In this document: piece after piece, positions 7,306 to 16,528 of the stretch
Layout: each line of letters begins with the position of its first letter
How positions within the stretch are numbered: the stretch's first letter is position 1
From: Devosia sp. MC521
Lineage (GTDB): Bacteria; Pseudomonadota; Alphaproteobacteria; Rhizobiales; Devosiaceae
Assembly: GCF_014127105.1 (NCBI RefSeq)
Contig: NZ_CP059902.1
Span: 2,882,001-2,946,000 of the forward strand
DNA length: 64,000 bases
Reading direction: 5' to 3'
Translations under genes and position numbers: made by a program
The notes under the pieces: generated by a model
The model's input: only the letters and a program-made list of their open reading frames with translations
What the model was told of the DNA's origin: nothing
The model's database searches: none

Positions 7306-8616
7306 CTAGACCAGCAGGTTAGACCAAGCCGGGTCAGAAGCGTAGCTTTCCGTCTGGATAGACTGGGCCGCGCGGCCCCAGATGTCGACCGACATCAGAC
7401 GCGGGCCGTCATTGCCACCCGGATCCTGGAAGAACATGATGACACGACCATTGGGCGCCCATGTTGGGCCTTCGGCGTGATAGCCAGAATAGAGCAGGCG
7501 TTCGCCCGAGCCATCTGGAGCCATGGTGCCAATGTGGAACTGACCACCGGACTGACGGGTGAAGGCGATGAGGTCGCCCTTTGGCGACCACACGGGGGTC
7601 GAATAGCTGCCCTGGCCGTAGCTGATACGCTGCGGATTGCCGCCCGAGGCACCCATCATGTAAATCTGCGGCGAGCCACCACGATCGCTTTCAAAGACTA
7701 TCCGGCCACCATCTGGGGAATAGGACGGCGCTGTATCAATCGCTGCGCCAGAGGTCAGCTGCATCGCCTGCCCGCCACCCACGCCAACCGAGTAAATATT
7801 GGTTGCGCCCTGCTGCTCAACCGAGAACGCAACCGTGTTGCTATCGGGGGAGAAGCGTGGCGCAAAGGTCATCGCGCCAACATTGGCGAGGCGCTGCTGG
7901 CGACCGCTCGAAAGCTGCAGCAGGTAAACCTGCGGATTGCCTTCAGCGAAATTCATATAGGTGATGAGATCACCATTGGGCGAGAAGCGCGGGGTGAGCG
8001 CCATGTATGAGCCATCGGTCAGATAGCGCACATTGGCACCGTCCTGATCCATCATCGCGAGACGACGGGTACGGTTCGCCTTCGGGCCGCTTTCAGCGAC
8101 ATAGACAACACGGGTATCGAAATAGCCCGAACCGCCGGTCAGCTGCTCATAAACAGCGTCCGACACCATGTGCGCGATACGACGCGCCGAGCTTGGATCG
8201 GTCGCATAGCTCTTGCCAACGACCTGCGCGCCAGCCTGAACATCCCAAACGCGGACCATGGAATTGATCTGGCCGCCGCGCTCTACCGAACCCATGACGA
8301 CGCCGTCGACATTGGCCGTGCGCCAAATGGTGAAGTCCGGCGAGTTGTTCACATCGCCAACCTGCACCGGAAGCGAGGCAGGATCGAGCGGCAGGAAAAG
8401 ACCAGACCGGCGCAAATTGTTGCGCACGATATCGGCGATCTCTTTACCAAAGGCCGGGTCCGAAGACGCGAAATCAGGGATAGCAATCGGCAGCGGCTGG
8501 AAGTTAGCGCCTTCGACCACAACACGCAGCTGTGCCAAAGCCATAGGGGCAGTGGCAAGCATGACGCCGCCAGCCAAGCCCAATTTCAGCGCATCGCGCC
8601 GCGATAGAAGCGTCAT
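7306..8616 (-). CDS. tolB: Tol-Pal system periplasmic beta-propeller protein TolB
   Basis: TolB is the periplasmic partner of Pal and TolA, needed for outer-membrane constriction at division. The 436-residue protein has an N-terminal domain (about 30-160) and a six-bladed propeller made of WD40-like PD40 repeats (for example TPRFSPNGDLITYMNF, APRFSPDSNTVAFSVE, APSYSPDGGRIVFESD). The signal peptide begins MTLLSRRDALKLGLAGG, with a twin-arginine motif followed by a hydrophobic stretch and ALA; most TolB proteins use Sec, so the route is notable. It ends the tol operon at the terminator near 7270. Pal and CpoB, which usually follow tolB, are at 32914-34601 on the opposite strand. Confidence 0.96.
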   Translation of the reverse strand: MTLLSRRDALKLGLAGGVMLATAPMALAQLRVVVEGANFQPLPIAIPDFASSDPAFGKEIADIVRNNLRRSGLFLPLDPASLPVQVGDVNNSPDFTIWRTANVDGVVMGSVERGGQINSMVRVWDVQAGAQVVGKSYATDPSSARRIAHMVSDAVYEQLTGGSGYFDTRVVYVAESGPKANRTRRLAMMDQDGANVRYLTDGSYMALTPRFSPNGDLITYMNFAEGNPQVYLLQLSSGRQQRLANVGAMTFAPRFSPDSNTVAFSVEQQGATNIYSVGVGGGQAMQLTSGAAIDTAPSYSPDGGRIVFESDRGGSPQIYMMGASGGNPQRISYGQGSYSTPVWSPKGDLIAFTRQSGGQFHIGTMAPDGSGERLLYSGYHAEGPTWAPNGRVIMFFQDPGGNDGPRLMSVDIWGRAAQSIQTESYASDPAWSNLLV

Positions 8617-8680
8617 TATTCTCTATCTCCGATCTCGCCAGTTTTGCTGCACTAAGGCTAACAAACGGGCAAATTCAAGG

Positions 8681-9859
8681 TCACGGTCTTAGTTCAAGTT
8701 CAATCGTCCGCCACTCGCTGTAGGAGTCTGCGGAAAGCATCGTATAGGGGCCACACTGAATGACAGCGCGTTGAGCGGCGCGCGCCATGGCCTGCCCGGC
8801 AGTCGACGGATCAGCCGAAATCACCTGAGGGGTGCCAGCCGGTGAACCGTCCTGGTTCATGTTCACGCGCAGCGTGACATTCATGCCCGAGTTGTAATCG
8901 CTCGGCAGCAAGTTCCAGCACGCCTTGATCTTGGCAGCAAAGCCGTCAATTGCGGTCTGGCTCAAGCGCGCTGAGGTGCCGGTTGTGTCACCCAAGCTTG
9001 CCGCTCCACCCTGCCCAGTCGTGCCGCCTGTCGTCGGCGCATTATTGATGATCGAGGAGATATCATCTGGCGGTGGGCGCTCGGACGGCGCTGTCGGTTG
9101 GTTTTGGCGTGCAGCGGCGGCAGCGGCTTCGCGCTTCTTGCGCTCTTCCTCTTCCTTGCGCTTACGTTCGGCCTCGGCAGCAGCCTCCTCCTTACGCTTT
9201 TCCTCAGCAGCCAAGGCTTGCTGACGAACCTGCGCAAGATCGGTTGGGCGTGATGTCGGCATAGCCACATTCACCGTTGGCGCCGCAGGAGGGGTTGGCT
9301 CCGGCGTCGGCTCTGGTGTTGTCGGCTCTGGTTCTGGCACGGGCTCTGGAACCGGTTCTGGTTCCGGAACAGGCTCTGGGGTCGGCTCAGGCGTAGGCTC
9401 TGGCTCTGGTGGCGGCGGTGGAGGCGTTAAGTCCGCAGGACGCGTCTCAGGCAGCGCTGGTGGCGGCGTCGGTTCTGGCGGTGGTGGTGGCTCCACTGGT
9501 TCCGGCTCTGGTTCGGGCTCAGGCTCTGGTGCCGTTTCCGGCGCAGGTGCGGTTTCAGTCACTGGCGAAGGCGTGGGAACATCGGCCGGCGACGGGGTCA
9601 GCTGATCTTCTTCCGTATTGCCAGTCGGCTGGGCCAACTCTGCCGGTTCTTCGCTATCAGTTATCGATGGCGTGTCGGTTTCCACGACCTCGCTATCCAA
9701 CACCCCTTTACGGATATTGGAGAATTCTTCAATCGGCACCAAATCAACGGCAATTGACTGTACGCTCGGCTCAAGCCGTTCAGTCATGCCCAGATTGACC
9801 AGACCCAGCACGAGGACGATCACGTGGGCAGAAACAGAGACAACTAGACCTGTGCGCAT
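8681..9859 (-). CDS. tolA: Tol-Pal system protein TolA
   Basis: TolA links the TolQR motor in the inner membrane to TolB/Pal. The 392-residue protein has an N-terminal membrane helix (about 3-24, TGLVVSVSAHVIVLVLGLV), a long Pro/Glu-rich spacer with many PEP and PTP units (about 80-200), an Ala/Lys/Glu-rich helical stretch (about 215-265) and a C-terminal TonB/TolA domain (about 300-392) with two cysteines (CWNLLPSDY, QCGPYTM) that can form the usual disulfide. The start is taken as ATG 9859; a GTG at 9880, overlapping tolR, is possible. The proline-rich spacer gives a rigid rod in place of the longer helix of E. coli TolA. Confidence 0.93.
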   Translation of the reverse strand: MRTGLVVSVSAHVIVLVLGLVNLGMTERLEPSVQSIAVDLVPIEEFSNIRKGVLDSEVVETDTPSITDSEEPAELAQPTGNTEEDQLTPSPADVPTPSPVTETAPAPETAPEPEPEPEPEPVEPPPPPEPTPPPALPETRPADLTPPPPPPEPEPTPEPTPEPVPEPEPVPEPVPEPEPTTPEPTPEPTPPAAPTVNVAMPTSRPTDLAQVRQQALAAEEKRKEEAAAEAERKRKEEEERKKREAAAAAARQNQPTAPSERPPPDDISSIINNAPTTGGTTGQGGAASLGDTTGTSARLSQTAIDGFAAKIKACWNLLPSDYNSGMNVTLRVNMNQDGSPAGTPQVISADPSTAGQAMARAAQRAVIQCGPYTMLSADSYSEWRTIELELRP

Positions 9860-9869
9860 GGGCCCGGGC

Positions 9870-10307
9870 CTATCGCTCACGCTCGGTAACGAGCCCGATC
9901 TTGGTATAACCGGCAGCCGACAGCTGGCCCATGACACGCATCACAACGCCATAGTTGGCGGTGGTGTCGCCCTGCAAATAAACGCGGTCCTCGGTGGTCG
10001 CTAATCCGGAAAGAGTGGTGATGAGTTCGGCTTCAGCCACAGGCGTCTGATCAACAAAGATCGCGCCTTCCGGCGAGACCGACACGGTGATCGGCTTGGT
10101 CTGGTTTGGCATCGAGCCTGCAGCGGATTGCGGCAGGTCGACTGGCACGCCAGTGGTCATCATCGGCGCGGCCACCATGAAGATGATCAGCAGCACCAGC
10201 ATCACGTCCACCATCGGCGTGATGTTGATTTCACTTATAACGGCGCGGCTCTTGCGGCGTCTGCGACGCCCGCCTCCGCCCCCGCCTGAGGAAACACCCA
10301 TGCCCAT
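9870..10307 (-). CDS. tolR: Tol-Pal system protein TolR (ExbD family)
   Basis: This is a 145-residue ExbD/TolR protein. A Gly/Arg-rich cytoplasmic start is followed by EINITPMVDVMLVLLIIFMV, one membrane helix with the conserved Asp that carries protons, and a periplasmic ExbD domain to the end. The ATG at 10307 lies one base after the tolQ stop (10309), so translation is coupled. A longer frame reaching 10382 would overlap tolQ by 74 bases and has no family support. With TolQ it forms the proton-driven motor of the Tol-Pal machine. Confidence 0.95.
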   Translation of the reverse strand: MGMGVSSGGGGGGRRRRRKSRAVISEINITPMVDVMLVLLIIFMVAAPMMTTGVPVDLPQSAAGSMPNQTKPITVSVSPEGAIFVDQTPVAEAELITTLSGLATTEDRVYLQGDTTANYGVVMRVMGQLSAAGYTKIGLVTERER

Positions 10308-10308
10308 A

Positions 10309-11028
10309 TTAGCGGTTCCGTGCTTCGAGCTGGCGCGAGAGGATGGTCGAGAACTCGTCGGCGAAGCCTTCGAGGCGGCCAATCATCTTGCCTGCATCAG
10401 CGGAGAGCTTGTTGTAGGCGATAACGGCAGGGATAGCGGCCACTAGGCCAATCGCAGTTGCGAACAGCGCTTCCGCAATCGGACCCGCCACAATTGCAAG
10501 GCTGGTATCGGATGAGGCCGCAATATTGGTGAAGGCGTTCATGATGCCCCACACGGTACCGAAGAGGCCAATGAATGGGCCCGCAGAACCGACCGTGGCG
10601 AGGAAGCCGAGGCGCTTTTCGAGGCTATCGCTCTCGCGGGAAATGGCAACATCGAGAACCTTGTCGAGGCGCTGCTGCATGCCAGCAAAGCTCGAGGCGT
10701 TCTGCTCGTGGCTGCGCTTCCATTCCTTCATCGCGGCGACAAAGACCGCGCCCATACCACCAGAAGGCTTTTCAGCCTGCTGACGATAGAGTTCTTCGAG
10801 CGACTGTCCGGACCAGAACGTGCGTTCAAACGCGTTCATCTCAGCGGCAGCGCGACGATACATCAACGACTTTTCGACAATGATCGCCCAGCACCAAACA
10901 GATGCCGCGAGCAAGCCAATCATCACGCTTTTGACGACGAAATCGGCAGCCCAGAAGAGGCCCCAGATGGAGAGGTCAGCATGCGGAGCGGCGGCGGTGG
11001 CGACTCCAACTGCATCCATGGCTTCCAT
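10309..11028 (-). CDS. tolQ: Tol-Pal system protein TolQ (ExbB family)
   Basis: This is a 239-residue MotA/TolQ/ExbB protein with three membrane helices (about 20-45, 135-160 and 170-195 by hydrophobicity). The conserved segment GSAGPFIGLFGTVWGIMNAF and the following FATAIGLVAAIPAVIAYN are typical of TolQ. The ATG at 11028 has AAAGGA seven bases upstream. Two hundred bases separate it from ybgC, with a small hairpin (about 11139-11157) in between, so tolQ may have its own promoter; a TTGACA lies on the minus strand there, but I see no convincing -10. Confidence 0.95.
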   Translation of the reverse strand: MEAMDAVGVATAAAPHADLSIWGLFWAADFVVKSVMIGLLAASVWCWAIIVEKSLMYRRAAAEMNAFERTFWSGQSLEELYRQQAEKPSGGMGAVFVAAMKEWKRSHEQNASSFAGMQQRLDKVLDVAISRESDSLEKRLGFLATVGSAGPFIGLFGTVWGIMNAFTNIAASSDTSLAIVAGPIAEALFATAIGLVAAIPAVIAYNKLSADAGKMIGRLEGFADEFSTILSRQLEARNR

Positions 11029-11228
11029 TAAACGATCCTTTCGGCCGACGAGGCGCGGGTCCACATCGGGCTGCGATGGGGGCCAATTCTGTCAAAATTA
11101 AGAGAATTGCTTCGTTTCTCCGGCCGCGAAGCAGCGCGGAGACCGAACTGCGGTCTCTGTTCCTTGGTTATGGTCACCAATGGGTTAACAAAGAGATTCC
11201 GGAAAACCCCTTGTGTTCGCTTTGTTAT

Positions 11229-11618
11229 TTATGGAGCCAGGGCGCGAAGCACAGCAGGGAGGCGCGCAGGCCCACCAGAGGTTTTTATTGCGACGACATC
11301 AAGTTGAGCGGTTGTGAGCAGCGTATCATCGCAGAAAATCTTTTGCTCAAGCTTGAGACGAGCACCAGTTGCCGCAACAACTTGTGTAGAGACAGACAGC
11401 AAATCATCGATGTGAGCGGCGCCGATAAACTCGAGCTGCATTGAACGGACGGCAAAGGCGATGCCCTGCGCCGCCAATTCAGAATGGTGAATACCATTCT
11501 CACGCAGGAACTCGGTCCGCGCCCGCTCAAAGAATTTGAGATAGGCCGCGTGATAGACATTCCCCGAAAAGTCAGTGTCCTCGTAATAAATGCGGACAGG
11601 AAAACTATGCGTCGTCAT
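11229..11618 (-). CDS. ybgC: Tol-Pal associated acyl-CoA thioesterase YbgC
   Basis: This is a 129-residue hotdog-fold thioesterase of the YbgC family. The catalytic segment YYEDTDFSGNVYHAAYLKFF near the N terminus contains the active Asp and the long helix. The enzyme hydrolyses acyl-CoA or acyl-ACP and is typically the first gene of tol-pal clusters. The start at ATG 11618 overlaps the stop of the Nudix gene as ATGA; the longer frame to 11684 lacks support. Its product is cytoplasmic or membrane-associated and is probably co-transcribed with ruvB and the Nudix gene. Confidence 0.93.
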   Translation of the reverse strand: MTTHSFPVRIYYEDTDFSGNVYHAAYLKFFERARTEFLRENGIHHSELAAQGIAFAVRSMQLEFIGAAHIDDLLSVSTQVVAATGARLKLEQKIFCDDTLLTTAQLDVVAIKTSGGPARLPAVLRALAP

Positions 11619-12109
11619 ACGCGCTCGTCGTGAATGATGTGGGTCAGGGTGCGGGACCGGGTCCGCAGATAGTTCGGCAACCATGAGGGCAACAGATTGC
11701 GCTTCTCCAGCGCAGCCCCTTCAAGGCTCACCCATGAGAATTTGAGCAAATGCCCTTCATCCCAACGCTGGAGCCAGGGGGCATTGCCGTCAGGCCCCTG
11801 CCCCGGCAAAGCGACTTCATAGAAAAAGCCGAGCTCATGAAAATCTTCGCCGACGCGGCGGTAAAAACTCTCAGAGGTGGCGACCAGAGCACCAACGCGG
11901 CCGGGCATATCCAGCTCTTCGGCGATTTCGCGCGATAGCGAAAACTTGCTGTCTTCGCCTAGCTCAATCCGGCCGCCCGGAAGCATGGCATAGTCATCAT
12001 CATCTTCGCTGCAAATCAGGACGTGATTATCGACCACGATGATCCCGGCGACACGGAAATTGAACCGCTGCGAGCCGATGGGAAAGCTGATGATATGCCG
12101 TTCATTCAC
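11615..12109 (-). CDS. Nudix hydrolase
   Basis: This is a 164-residue Nudix protein. The Nudix box runs from Gly46 through Glu52 to Arg60-Glu61 and Glu64-Glu65 ([20 protein letters not shown]), so the metal-binding glutamates are present; the usual Gly of the last part is Asp. It begins with GTG at 12109, overlapping the ruvB stop as GTGA, and its own stop overlaps the ybgC start as ATGA. This tight packing between ruvB and ybgC implies one transcript. The substrate (a nucleoside diphosphate derivative) cannot be predicted from the sequence. Confidence 0.88.
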   Translation of the reverse strand: MNERHIISFPIGSQRFNFRVAGIIVVDNHVLICSEDDDDYAMLPGGRIELGEDSKFSLSREIAEELDMPGRVGALVATSESFYRRVGEDFHELGFFYEVALPGQGPDGNAPWLQRWDEGHLLKFSWVSLEGAALEKRNLLPSWLPNYLRTRSRTLTHIIHDERV

Positions 12110-13149
12110 TCTTCGGGTTCCTCAAACAGGGTCGACTGTATGCCCACAAAGCCTTGCGGCACACCGCGCCCCATATGTTGGAACGCGATTGAGGTGAGCA
12201 TGCGCCCACGCGGTGTGCGCTGAATAAAGCCCTGCTGCAAGAGGTAAGGCTCGACGATTTCTTCAATCGCATCGCGCGGCTCGGAGAGCGCAGCGGCGAT
12301 TGTTTCGATACCGACGGGGCCACCATTGTAGAAATCGGCAATGGTTGTGAGATAACGGCGGTCGAGCTGATCAAGACCCCGGCTATCCACATCAAGACGC
12401 AAGAGCGCAGCGTCGGCAATCTGTCGTGTCACTTCATGAGCGCCGCCCACCATGGCAAAATCGATGACGCGACGGAGCAGGCGTCCGGCGATACGCGGGG
12501 TGCCGCGCGAGCGACGCGCGACTTCCATTGCGCCATCGGGCGACATTGGCATGCCGAGAAGGCGCGCACCACGCGTGACGATTTTGACCAGCTCTTCAGG
12601 CGTATAGAAATTGAGACGAACCGGTATGCCGAAACGATCGCGCAGTGGCGTGGTGAGTAGGCCGGCACGTGTGGTTGCACCAACCAGCGTAAACTTGGCC
12701 AGATCAATACGAACAGAACGCGCCGCAGGCCCTTCCCCGATGATCAGATCAAGCTGGAAGTCTTCCATAGCAGGATAGAGGACTTCTTCAATGGCCGGGT
12801 TGAGACGATGGATTTCGTCGATGAAAAGCACGTCGCGCTCTTCAAGATTGGTCAGCAGCGCCGCCAGATCCCCCGCCTTGGCGATCACCGGGCCCGAGGT
12901 CGCGCGAAAACCCACACCCAATTCCTTGGAAATAATCTGCGCGAGCGTGGTTTTGCCGAGGCCGGGCGGCCCCACAAACAAAACGTGGTCCAGCGCCGAA
13001 CCACGCTGTTTTGCGGCCTGAATGAACACTTCCAGATTGGCGCGCGCCGCCGCCTGTCCGACGAAGTCAGAAAAGCCTGACGGGCGCAACGACACATCGA
13101 GATTTTCGTCGCGACCGGTGGAAGGGTTGGTAATTGAGGTCACGCGCAA
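12106..13149 (-). CDS. ruvB: Holliday junction branch migration ATPase RuvB
   Basis: RuvB is the hexameric motor that drives Holliday junction migration with RuvA. The 347-residue protein has Walker A GPPGLGKT at 60-67, Walker B LFIDEIH at 108-114, the sensor segment GATTRAG and a C-terminal winged helix ending in RGR-rich text ([11 protein letters not shown]). The frame opens with TTG at 13149, two bases after the stop of the small upstream gene; a GTG at 13143 is an alternative. Neither has a strong ribosome site, which points to coupling with the upstream gene. Confidence 0.95.
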   Translation of the reverse strand: MRVTSITNPSTGRDENLDVSLRPSGFSDFVGQAAARANLEVFIQAAKQRGSALDHVLFVGPPGLGKTTLAQIISKELGVGFRATSGPVIAKAGDLAALLTNLEERDVLFIDEIHRLNPAIEEVLYPAMEDFQLDLIIGEGPAARSVRIDLAKFTLVGATTRAGLLTTPLRDRFGIPVRLNFYTPEELVKIVTRGARLLGMPMSPDGAMEVARRSRGTPRIAGRLLRRVIDFAMVGGAHEVTRQIADAALLRLDVDSRGLDQLDRRYLTTIADFYNGGPVGIETIAAALSEPRDAIEEIVEPYLLQQGFIQRTPRGRMLTSIAFQHMGRGVPQGFVGIQSTLFEEPEE

Positions 13150-13151
13150 GC

Positions 13152-13454
13152 TTACTTTATGTTGCGGACCGGAACACAGGCCGACCTTGTCGCCTGCTTG
13201 TTCTTGAGGTCCGGATTGGATCTTGTATTGCGAAAATGCAATTTCGTTAGGTAGTCAAGTCGCGCTTCGCACGACCAGCGCGGCAAGGGGTTATTCAAAT
13301 CGTGGAAATAATAGGGCTTTGACGTCCCATCGGCTTCCACAAACCAAATCGCCACAGCGACAGCTTCATTTTGGTCGGCCTGCGCCGCCGTTACAGAGCT
13401 CGCCGCGCCGAGCATAACCAGTGCCACACATGCAGACTGAAGTTTCGTTGCCAA
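13152..13454 (-). CDS. Small exported protein of unknown function between ruvA and ruvB
   Basis: This is a protein of about 100 residues with a clear Sec signal peptide (hydrophobic core [14 protein letters not shown], cut near TAAQA). The mature part is about 75 residues, with two cysteines (SCEAR and SACVP) and aromatic residues. I do not recognise a family. The start is placed at TTG 13454, eight bases after GGGGGA; a GTG two codons earlier sits too close to that site. It stops two bases before the ruvB start, so it is part of the ruv operon and may be translationally coupled to ruvB. An exported protein here is out of step with a DNA-repair operon. Confidence 0.65.
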   Translation of the reverse strand: MATKLQSACVALVMLGAASSVTAAQADQNEAVAVAIWFVEADGTSKPYYFHDLNNPLPRWSCEARLDYLTKLHFRNTRSNPDLKNKQATRSACVPVRNIK

Positions 13455-13482
13455 AATCACTCTCCCCCAATTTGGAGAGAGC

Positions 13483-14100
13483 TTAACTGCTCAGCTCGCG
13501 AAGTCCCAGACGAATAAGCTTTTCGGTCGCGGTATCGTCGCCTTCCTTTTGCACCACGCGTGCCACGGCAGCAGACGCCTGCTGGCTGGAATAGCCCAAA
13601 TTGGTCAGCGCCGACACGGCGTCGGAAATATTGGTTGCGGCAACGCCTTCGCCAAGCGCGGCCTGCAAGCCCAGAGTGCCAGCATCGACAGCGCCAATGG
13701 CTGGAACCTTGCCCTTAAGTTCGGTCACAACACGCAGCGCCAGTTTGGGGCCAACACCATTGGCGCGCCCGATCATCGCCTTATCTTGCAGCGCCACAGC
13801 GCTCGAGAGTTCAGACGGCGTGAGGATCGACAGAATGGCCAAAGCCACGCGTGCACCCACGCCCTGCACGGAGGTGAGAAGATTGAACCAGCTCTTTTCA
13901 GCTTCGGTGGCAAAGCCATAAAGCCGGATCATGTCCTCGCGCACGATGGTCTCGATAAAGACCACACCAGCTTGGCCAACACTGGGCAATGACTGCAGCG
14001 TGCGGCCCGAGCAGAACACTTGGTAGCAAACACCACCGCAATCGATCAGCGTGTAATCATCACCAAAACTATCGACCAGACCTTTAAGCTTGCCGATCAT
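13483..14100 (-). CDS. ruvA: Holliday junction DNA helicase subunit RuvA
   Basis: RuvA binds the four-way junction and loads RuvB. The 205-residue protein starts [16 protein letters not shown], the OB-fold domain, followed by two helix-hairpin-helix motifs ([18 protein letters not shown] and [17 protein letters not shown], about 70-130) and the mobile C-terminal domain III that contacts RuvB (about 155-205, [19 protein letters not shown]). The ATG at 14100 overlaps the ruvC stop as ATGA. Domain content and length are ordinary for the family. Confidence 0.96.
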   Translation of the reverse strand: MIGKLKGLVDSFGDDYTLIDCGGVCYQVFCSGRTLQSLPSVGQAGVVFIETIVREDMIRLYGFATEAEKSWFNLLTSVQGVGARVALAILSILTPSELSSAVALQDKAMIGRANGVGPKLALRVVTELKGKVPAIGAVDAGTLGLQAALGEGVAATNISDAVSALTNLGYSSQQASAAVARVVQKEGDDTATEKLIRLGLRELSS

Positions 14101-14603
14101 GCATAGGCTCCCATGCGCATCGCTGAAACACGGTGGTGGGCGTGGCAAATTGCAATCGCCAAAGCGTCGGCTGCGTCCGCGCCCTTAAAAACAGCTGTCG
14201 GCATCAGAGTTTTGACCATGAGGCCAATCTGCGCCTTATCCGCGTGGCCCGTGCCGACAACGGATTTCTTGATGAGATTGGCGGCGTACTCTGCCACGGG
14301 CAGACCGCGCAAAGCAGGCGTCACCAAAACAACGCCGCGCGCTTGTCCAAGGATAAGCGCTGAGCGAGCGCCCGCACTCACGAATGTCTCTTCCACTGCG
14401 GCTTCATCTGGCTGATGAGCGTCCAATACGCCATTTAGCCCTTCGGACAAAAATGCCAGCCGGGAGGCCAGTTCGCCTGTTGTTGGCGGGGTGAGCGTGC
14501 CACCAGCGACAAAGCGCAAACGATTGTCCTGCGCCTCGATAACGCCCCAGCCACAACGGCGGATGCCAGGGTCGATGCCGATGATTCGAACGGGAGTGCT
14601 CAT
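14097..14603 (-). CDS. ruvC: Crossover junction endodeoxyribonuclease RuvC
   Basis: RuvC cuts Holliday junctions. The 168-residue protein has all four acidic catalytic residues: Asp11 (GIDPG), Glu71 (VEETF), Asp143 and Asp146 ([15 protein letters not shown]), matching Asp7, Glu66, Asp138 and Asp141 of E. coli RuvC. It is the first gene of a ruvC-ruvA-(small gene)-ruvB-Nudix-ybgC run. The divergent gene on its 5' side is a diguanylate cyclase, which separates yebC from ruvC; these two are often adjacent in other Proteobacteria. Confidence 0.97.
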   Translation of the reverse strand: MSTPVRIIGIDPGIRRCGWGVIEAQDNRLRFVAGGTLTPPTTGELASRLAFLSEGLNGVLDAHQPDEAAVEETFVSAGARSALILGQARGVVLVTPALRGLPVAEYAANLIKKSVVGTGHADKAQIGLMVKTLMPTAVFKGADAADALAIAICHAHHRVSAMRMGAYA

Positions 14604-14765
14604 GGATTACCTTGTAGTCAACTTCGCGCAGCCTACCAAGGCTAAAGTGAACAAATTGGCAACAAACGATATACCAGTGGATGAATAAAGCTTTAACAAT
14701 TCGGGCAAGCATTAATTGAGAAAGCCTCGCCTAGCGTCACGCGCATGCTTTTGGGGGCAAACGGC

Positions 14766-15617
14766 ATGGACACACAGCGCGTTACCAACTGGCGACTTTC
14801 AGCTATTTTATATGCACGACAACGCCTCAAACGCGTTGCAAGCCACAGGAAATCTAGGCCATTTCATAGCTGGCCGAGCGTAACCCGTTGGAGCATTTTC
14901 GGCCCGGTTTGCTGCGTGGTCGTTTCGTGGATTGTGGTGGCTGTGTTCTTCTCGAGCGCAGAGCTCACATCCGATCTTTCGATCCGCCTGTTTGGCGCGG
15001 CGACCCTCTCCCCGCTGCTGGTGGGTCTGCCCTTATTCTACTTGTTCACAATGCGAATGCGCCAGCTGGCGGTCGAAAACCTTCGACTGGCGCGCTTGGC
15101 CAATACCGATAGCCTCACCGGCTGCCTGAACCGAGGTGCGTTCACGGAGCTAACGCAGGAGTTTCTCAGTGACCGCGAAGGCACGCCCAGTGGTGCCCTT
15201 CTCGTTATTGACGCCGATAATTTCAAAGCGATCAACGATGCCCATGGCCATGATCAGGGCGACATTGCCCTGACCCTTATTGCGGCGACGTTGCGCCGTA
15301 TTGTACGCACCGGTGCGCTGGTCGGGCGGCTCGGCGGCGAGGAATTTGGCGTTTACTTACCGGGCGCCAATCGCATGAGCGCCTTTCTGGTGGCAGAACG
15401 CATTCGCCGCGGCATCCGCAGGGCGAGCTTTTCACCGCGAGGCGTGCCCTGTCCGCTCAGCGTGAGTATTGGGGGCGCAAGTTTCGCCGCACCAATCAGT
15501 TTTTCAGAACTGTTCCGCTGTGCTGATCAGGGGCTCTATGCGGCCAAAAAGGCCGGGCGCAATATGGTGGAAGTAGCGGCCGTTTCTTTGCCCCCGGCCC
15601 CTGTGCGCCGCGCATAA
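14766..15617 (+). CDS. Membrane diguanylate cyclase (GGDEF domain)
   Basis: This is a 283-residue protein with two membrane helices (about 45-64 and 75-96) and a GGDEF domain (about 108-275). The active-site loop reads GGEEF at 190-194, which is competent for making cyclic di-GMP. The inhibitory I-site RxxD is replaced by RTGA (181-184), so product inhibition may be weak. NTDSLTGCLNRGAF and VIDADNFKAINDAHGHDQGD are standard GGDEF segments. GGGGG eight bases before the ATG at 14766 supports this start over one at 14745. No sensory domain beyond the helices is present. It stands alone on the plus strand inside a minus-strand region. Confidence 0.9.
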   Translation: MDTQRVTNWRLSAILYARQRLKRVASHRKSRPFHSWPSVTRWSIFGPVCCVVVSWIVVAVFFSSAELTSDLSIRLFGAATLSPLLVGLPLFYLFTMRMRQLAVENLRLARLANTDSLTGCLNRGAFTELTQEFLSDREGTPSGALLVIDADNFKAINDAHGHDQGDIALTLIAATLRRIVRTGALVGRLGGEEFGVYLPGANRMSAFLVAERIRRGIRRASFSPRGVPCPLSVSIGGASFAAPISFSELFRCADQGLYAAKKAGRNMVEVAAVSLPPAPVRRA

Positions 15618-15645
15618 AAAAATCCCCGCGCGAGGCGGGGATTTC
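15616..15645. terminator. Bidirectional terminator between the cyclase gene and yebC
   Basis: AAATCCCCGC (15620-15629) pairs with GCGGGGATTT (15635-15644) around GCGAG. The A run at 15616-15622 provides the T tract on the minus strand for yebC. Confidence 0.85.
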
Positions 15646-15665
15646 AAATTCGAAATGCTGCTCAA

Positions 15666-16409
15666 TTAGACGAGCTTGGCAGCGTCTTCTTCGCTCATGT
15701 CAAAGTTCGAGTAGACGTTCTGAACGTCGTCATCTTCTTCGAGGGTCGCGATCAGCTTCATCAGGGTTGCACCCTTTTCAGCGTCAATCGGCGTACGGTT
15801 CTGAGGCTTCCAGACGGCCTTGACCGTTTCAGCTTCGCCCAACACCTGCTCAAGCGCGGCCGAGACTTCGGCCATGCCTTCAAAGCTGGTGTAGATGTAG
15901 TGGCCTTCGTCGTCGCTCTCAACGTCATCGGCACCGGCCTCAATCGCCGCTTCCATGACCTTGTCTTCCGTACCGACTGCAGCCGGGTAGGTGATTTCGC
16001 CAACGCGATCGAACATGAAGCCGACCGAACCGGTTTCACCCAAGGCGCCACCGTTCTTGGAGAAGTACGAACGAACGTTCGAGGCCGTGCGGTTGCGGTT
16101 GTCAGTCAGCGCTTCAACGATGACGGCAACACCACCCGGGCCGTAGCCTTCATAGCGGATTTCGTCATAGTTCTCAGCGTCGCCACCGGACGCCTTTTTC
16201 ACTGCGCGTTCGATATTGTCTTTTGGCATCGACTGCGAGCGCGCATTGGTGATGGCCAAACGCAGACGTGGGTTAAACGCTGGGTCAGGCTGACCCATCT
16301 TGGCCGCCACGGTGATTTCGCGGGCGAGCTTCGAAAATATCTTGGAGCGAATAGCATCGCTCTTGCCCTTGCGGTGCATAATGTTCTTGGCGTGGGAATG
16401 GCCAGCCAT
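15666..16409 (-). CDS. YebC/TACO1 family translation or transcription regulator
   Basis: This is a 247-residue YebC/PmpR family protein. It begins with the family signature [15 protein letters not shown] and contains [20 protein letters not shown] near residues 85-105, the most conserved part. Members are DNA-binding regulators in some bacteria and ribosome-associated factors that ease translation of proline stretches in others. The acidic C-terminal segments ([20 protein letters not shown]) are usual. It is followed on its strand by its own terminator. Which of the two roles applies here cannot be read from the sequence. Confidence 0.92.
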   Translation of the reverse strand: MAGHSHAKNIMHRKGKSDAIRSKIFSKLAREITVAAKMGQPDPAFNPRLRLAITNARSQSMPKDNIERAVKKASGGDAENYDEIRYEGYGPGGVAVIVEALTDNRNRTASNVRSYFSKNGGALGETGSVGFMFDRVGEITYPAAVGTEDKVMEAAIEAGADDVESDDEGHYIYTSFEGMAEVSAALEQVLGEAETVKAVWKPQNRTPIDAEKGATLMKLIATLEEDDDVQNVYSNFDMSEEDAAKLV

Positions 16410-16528
16410 TCGTTACCTCGGCGAGAATTTGTAAAATCGGGCTGCTTATAGGGCCCGCGAGGGCAAAAATAAAGCGCCCGCCCCCGGTGTCACGGCAGCG
16501 AGCGCAGGTTTTTTAGGCCAAAAACAGT

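Noticed and set aside
9300-9560. Repetitive short motifs that might be a CRISPR or tandem repeat array
   Set aside because: They encode the PEP/PTP-rich spacer of TolA in frame; no fixed-length spacers exist.
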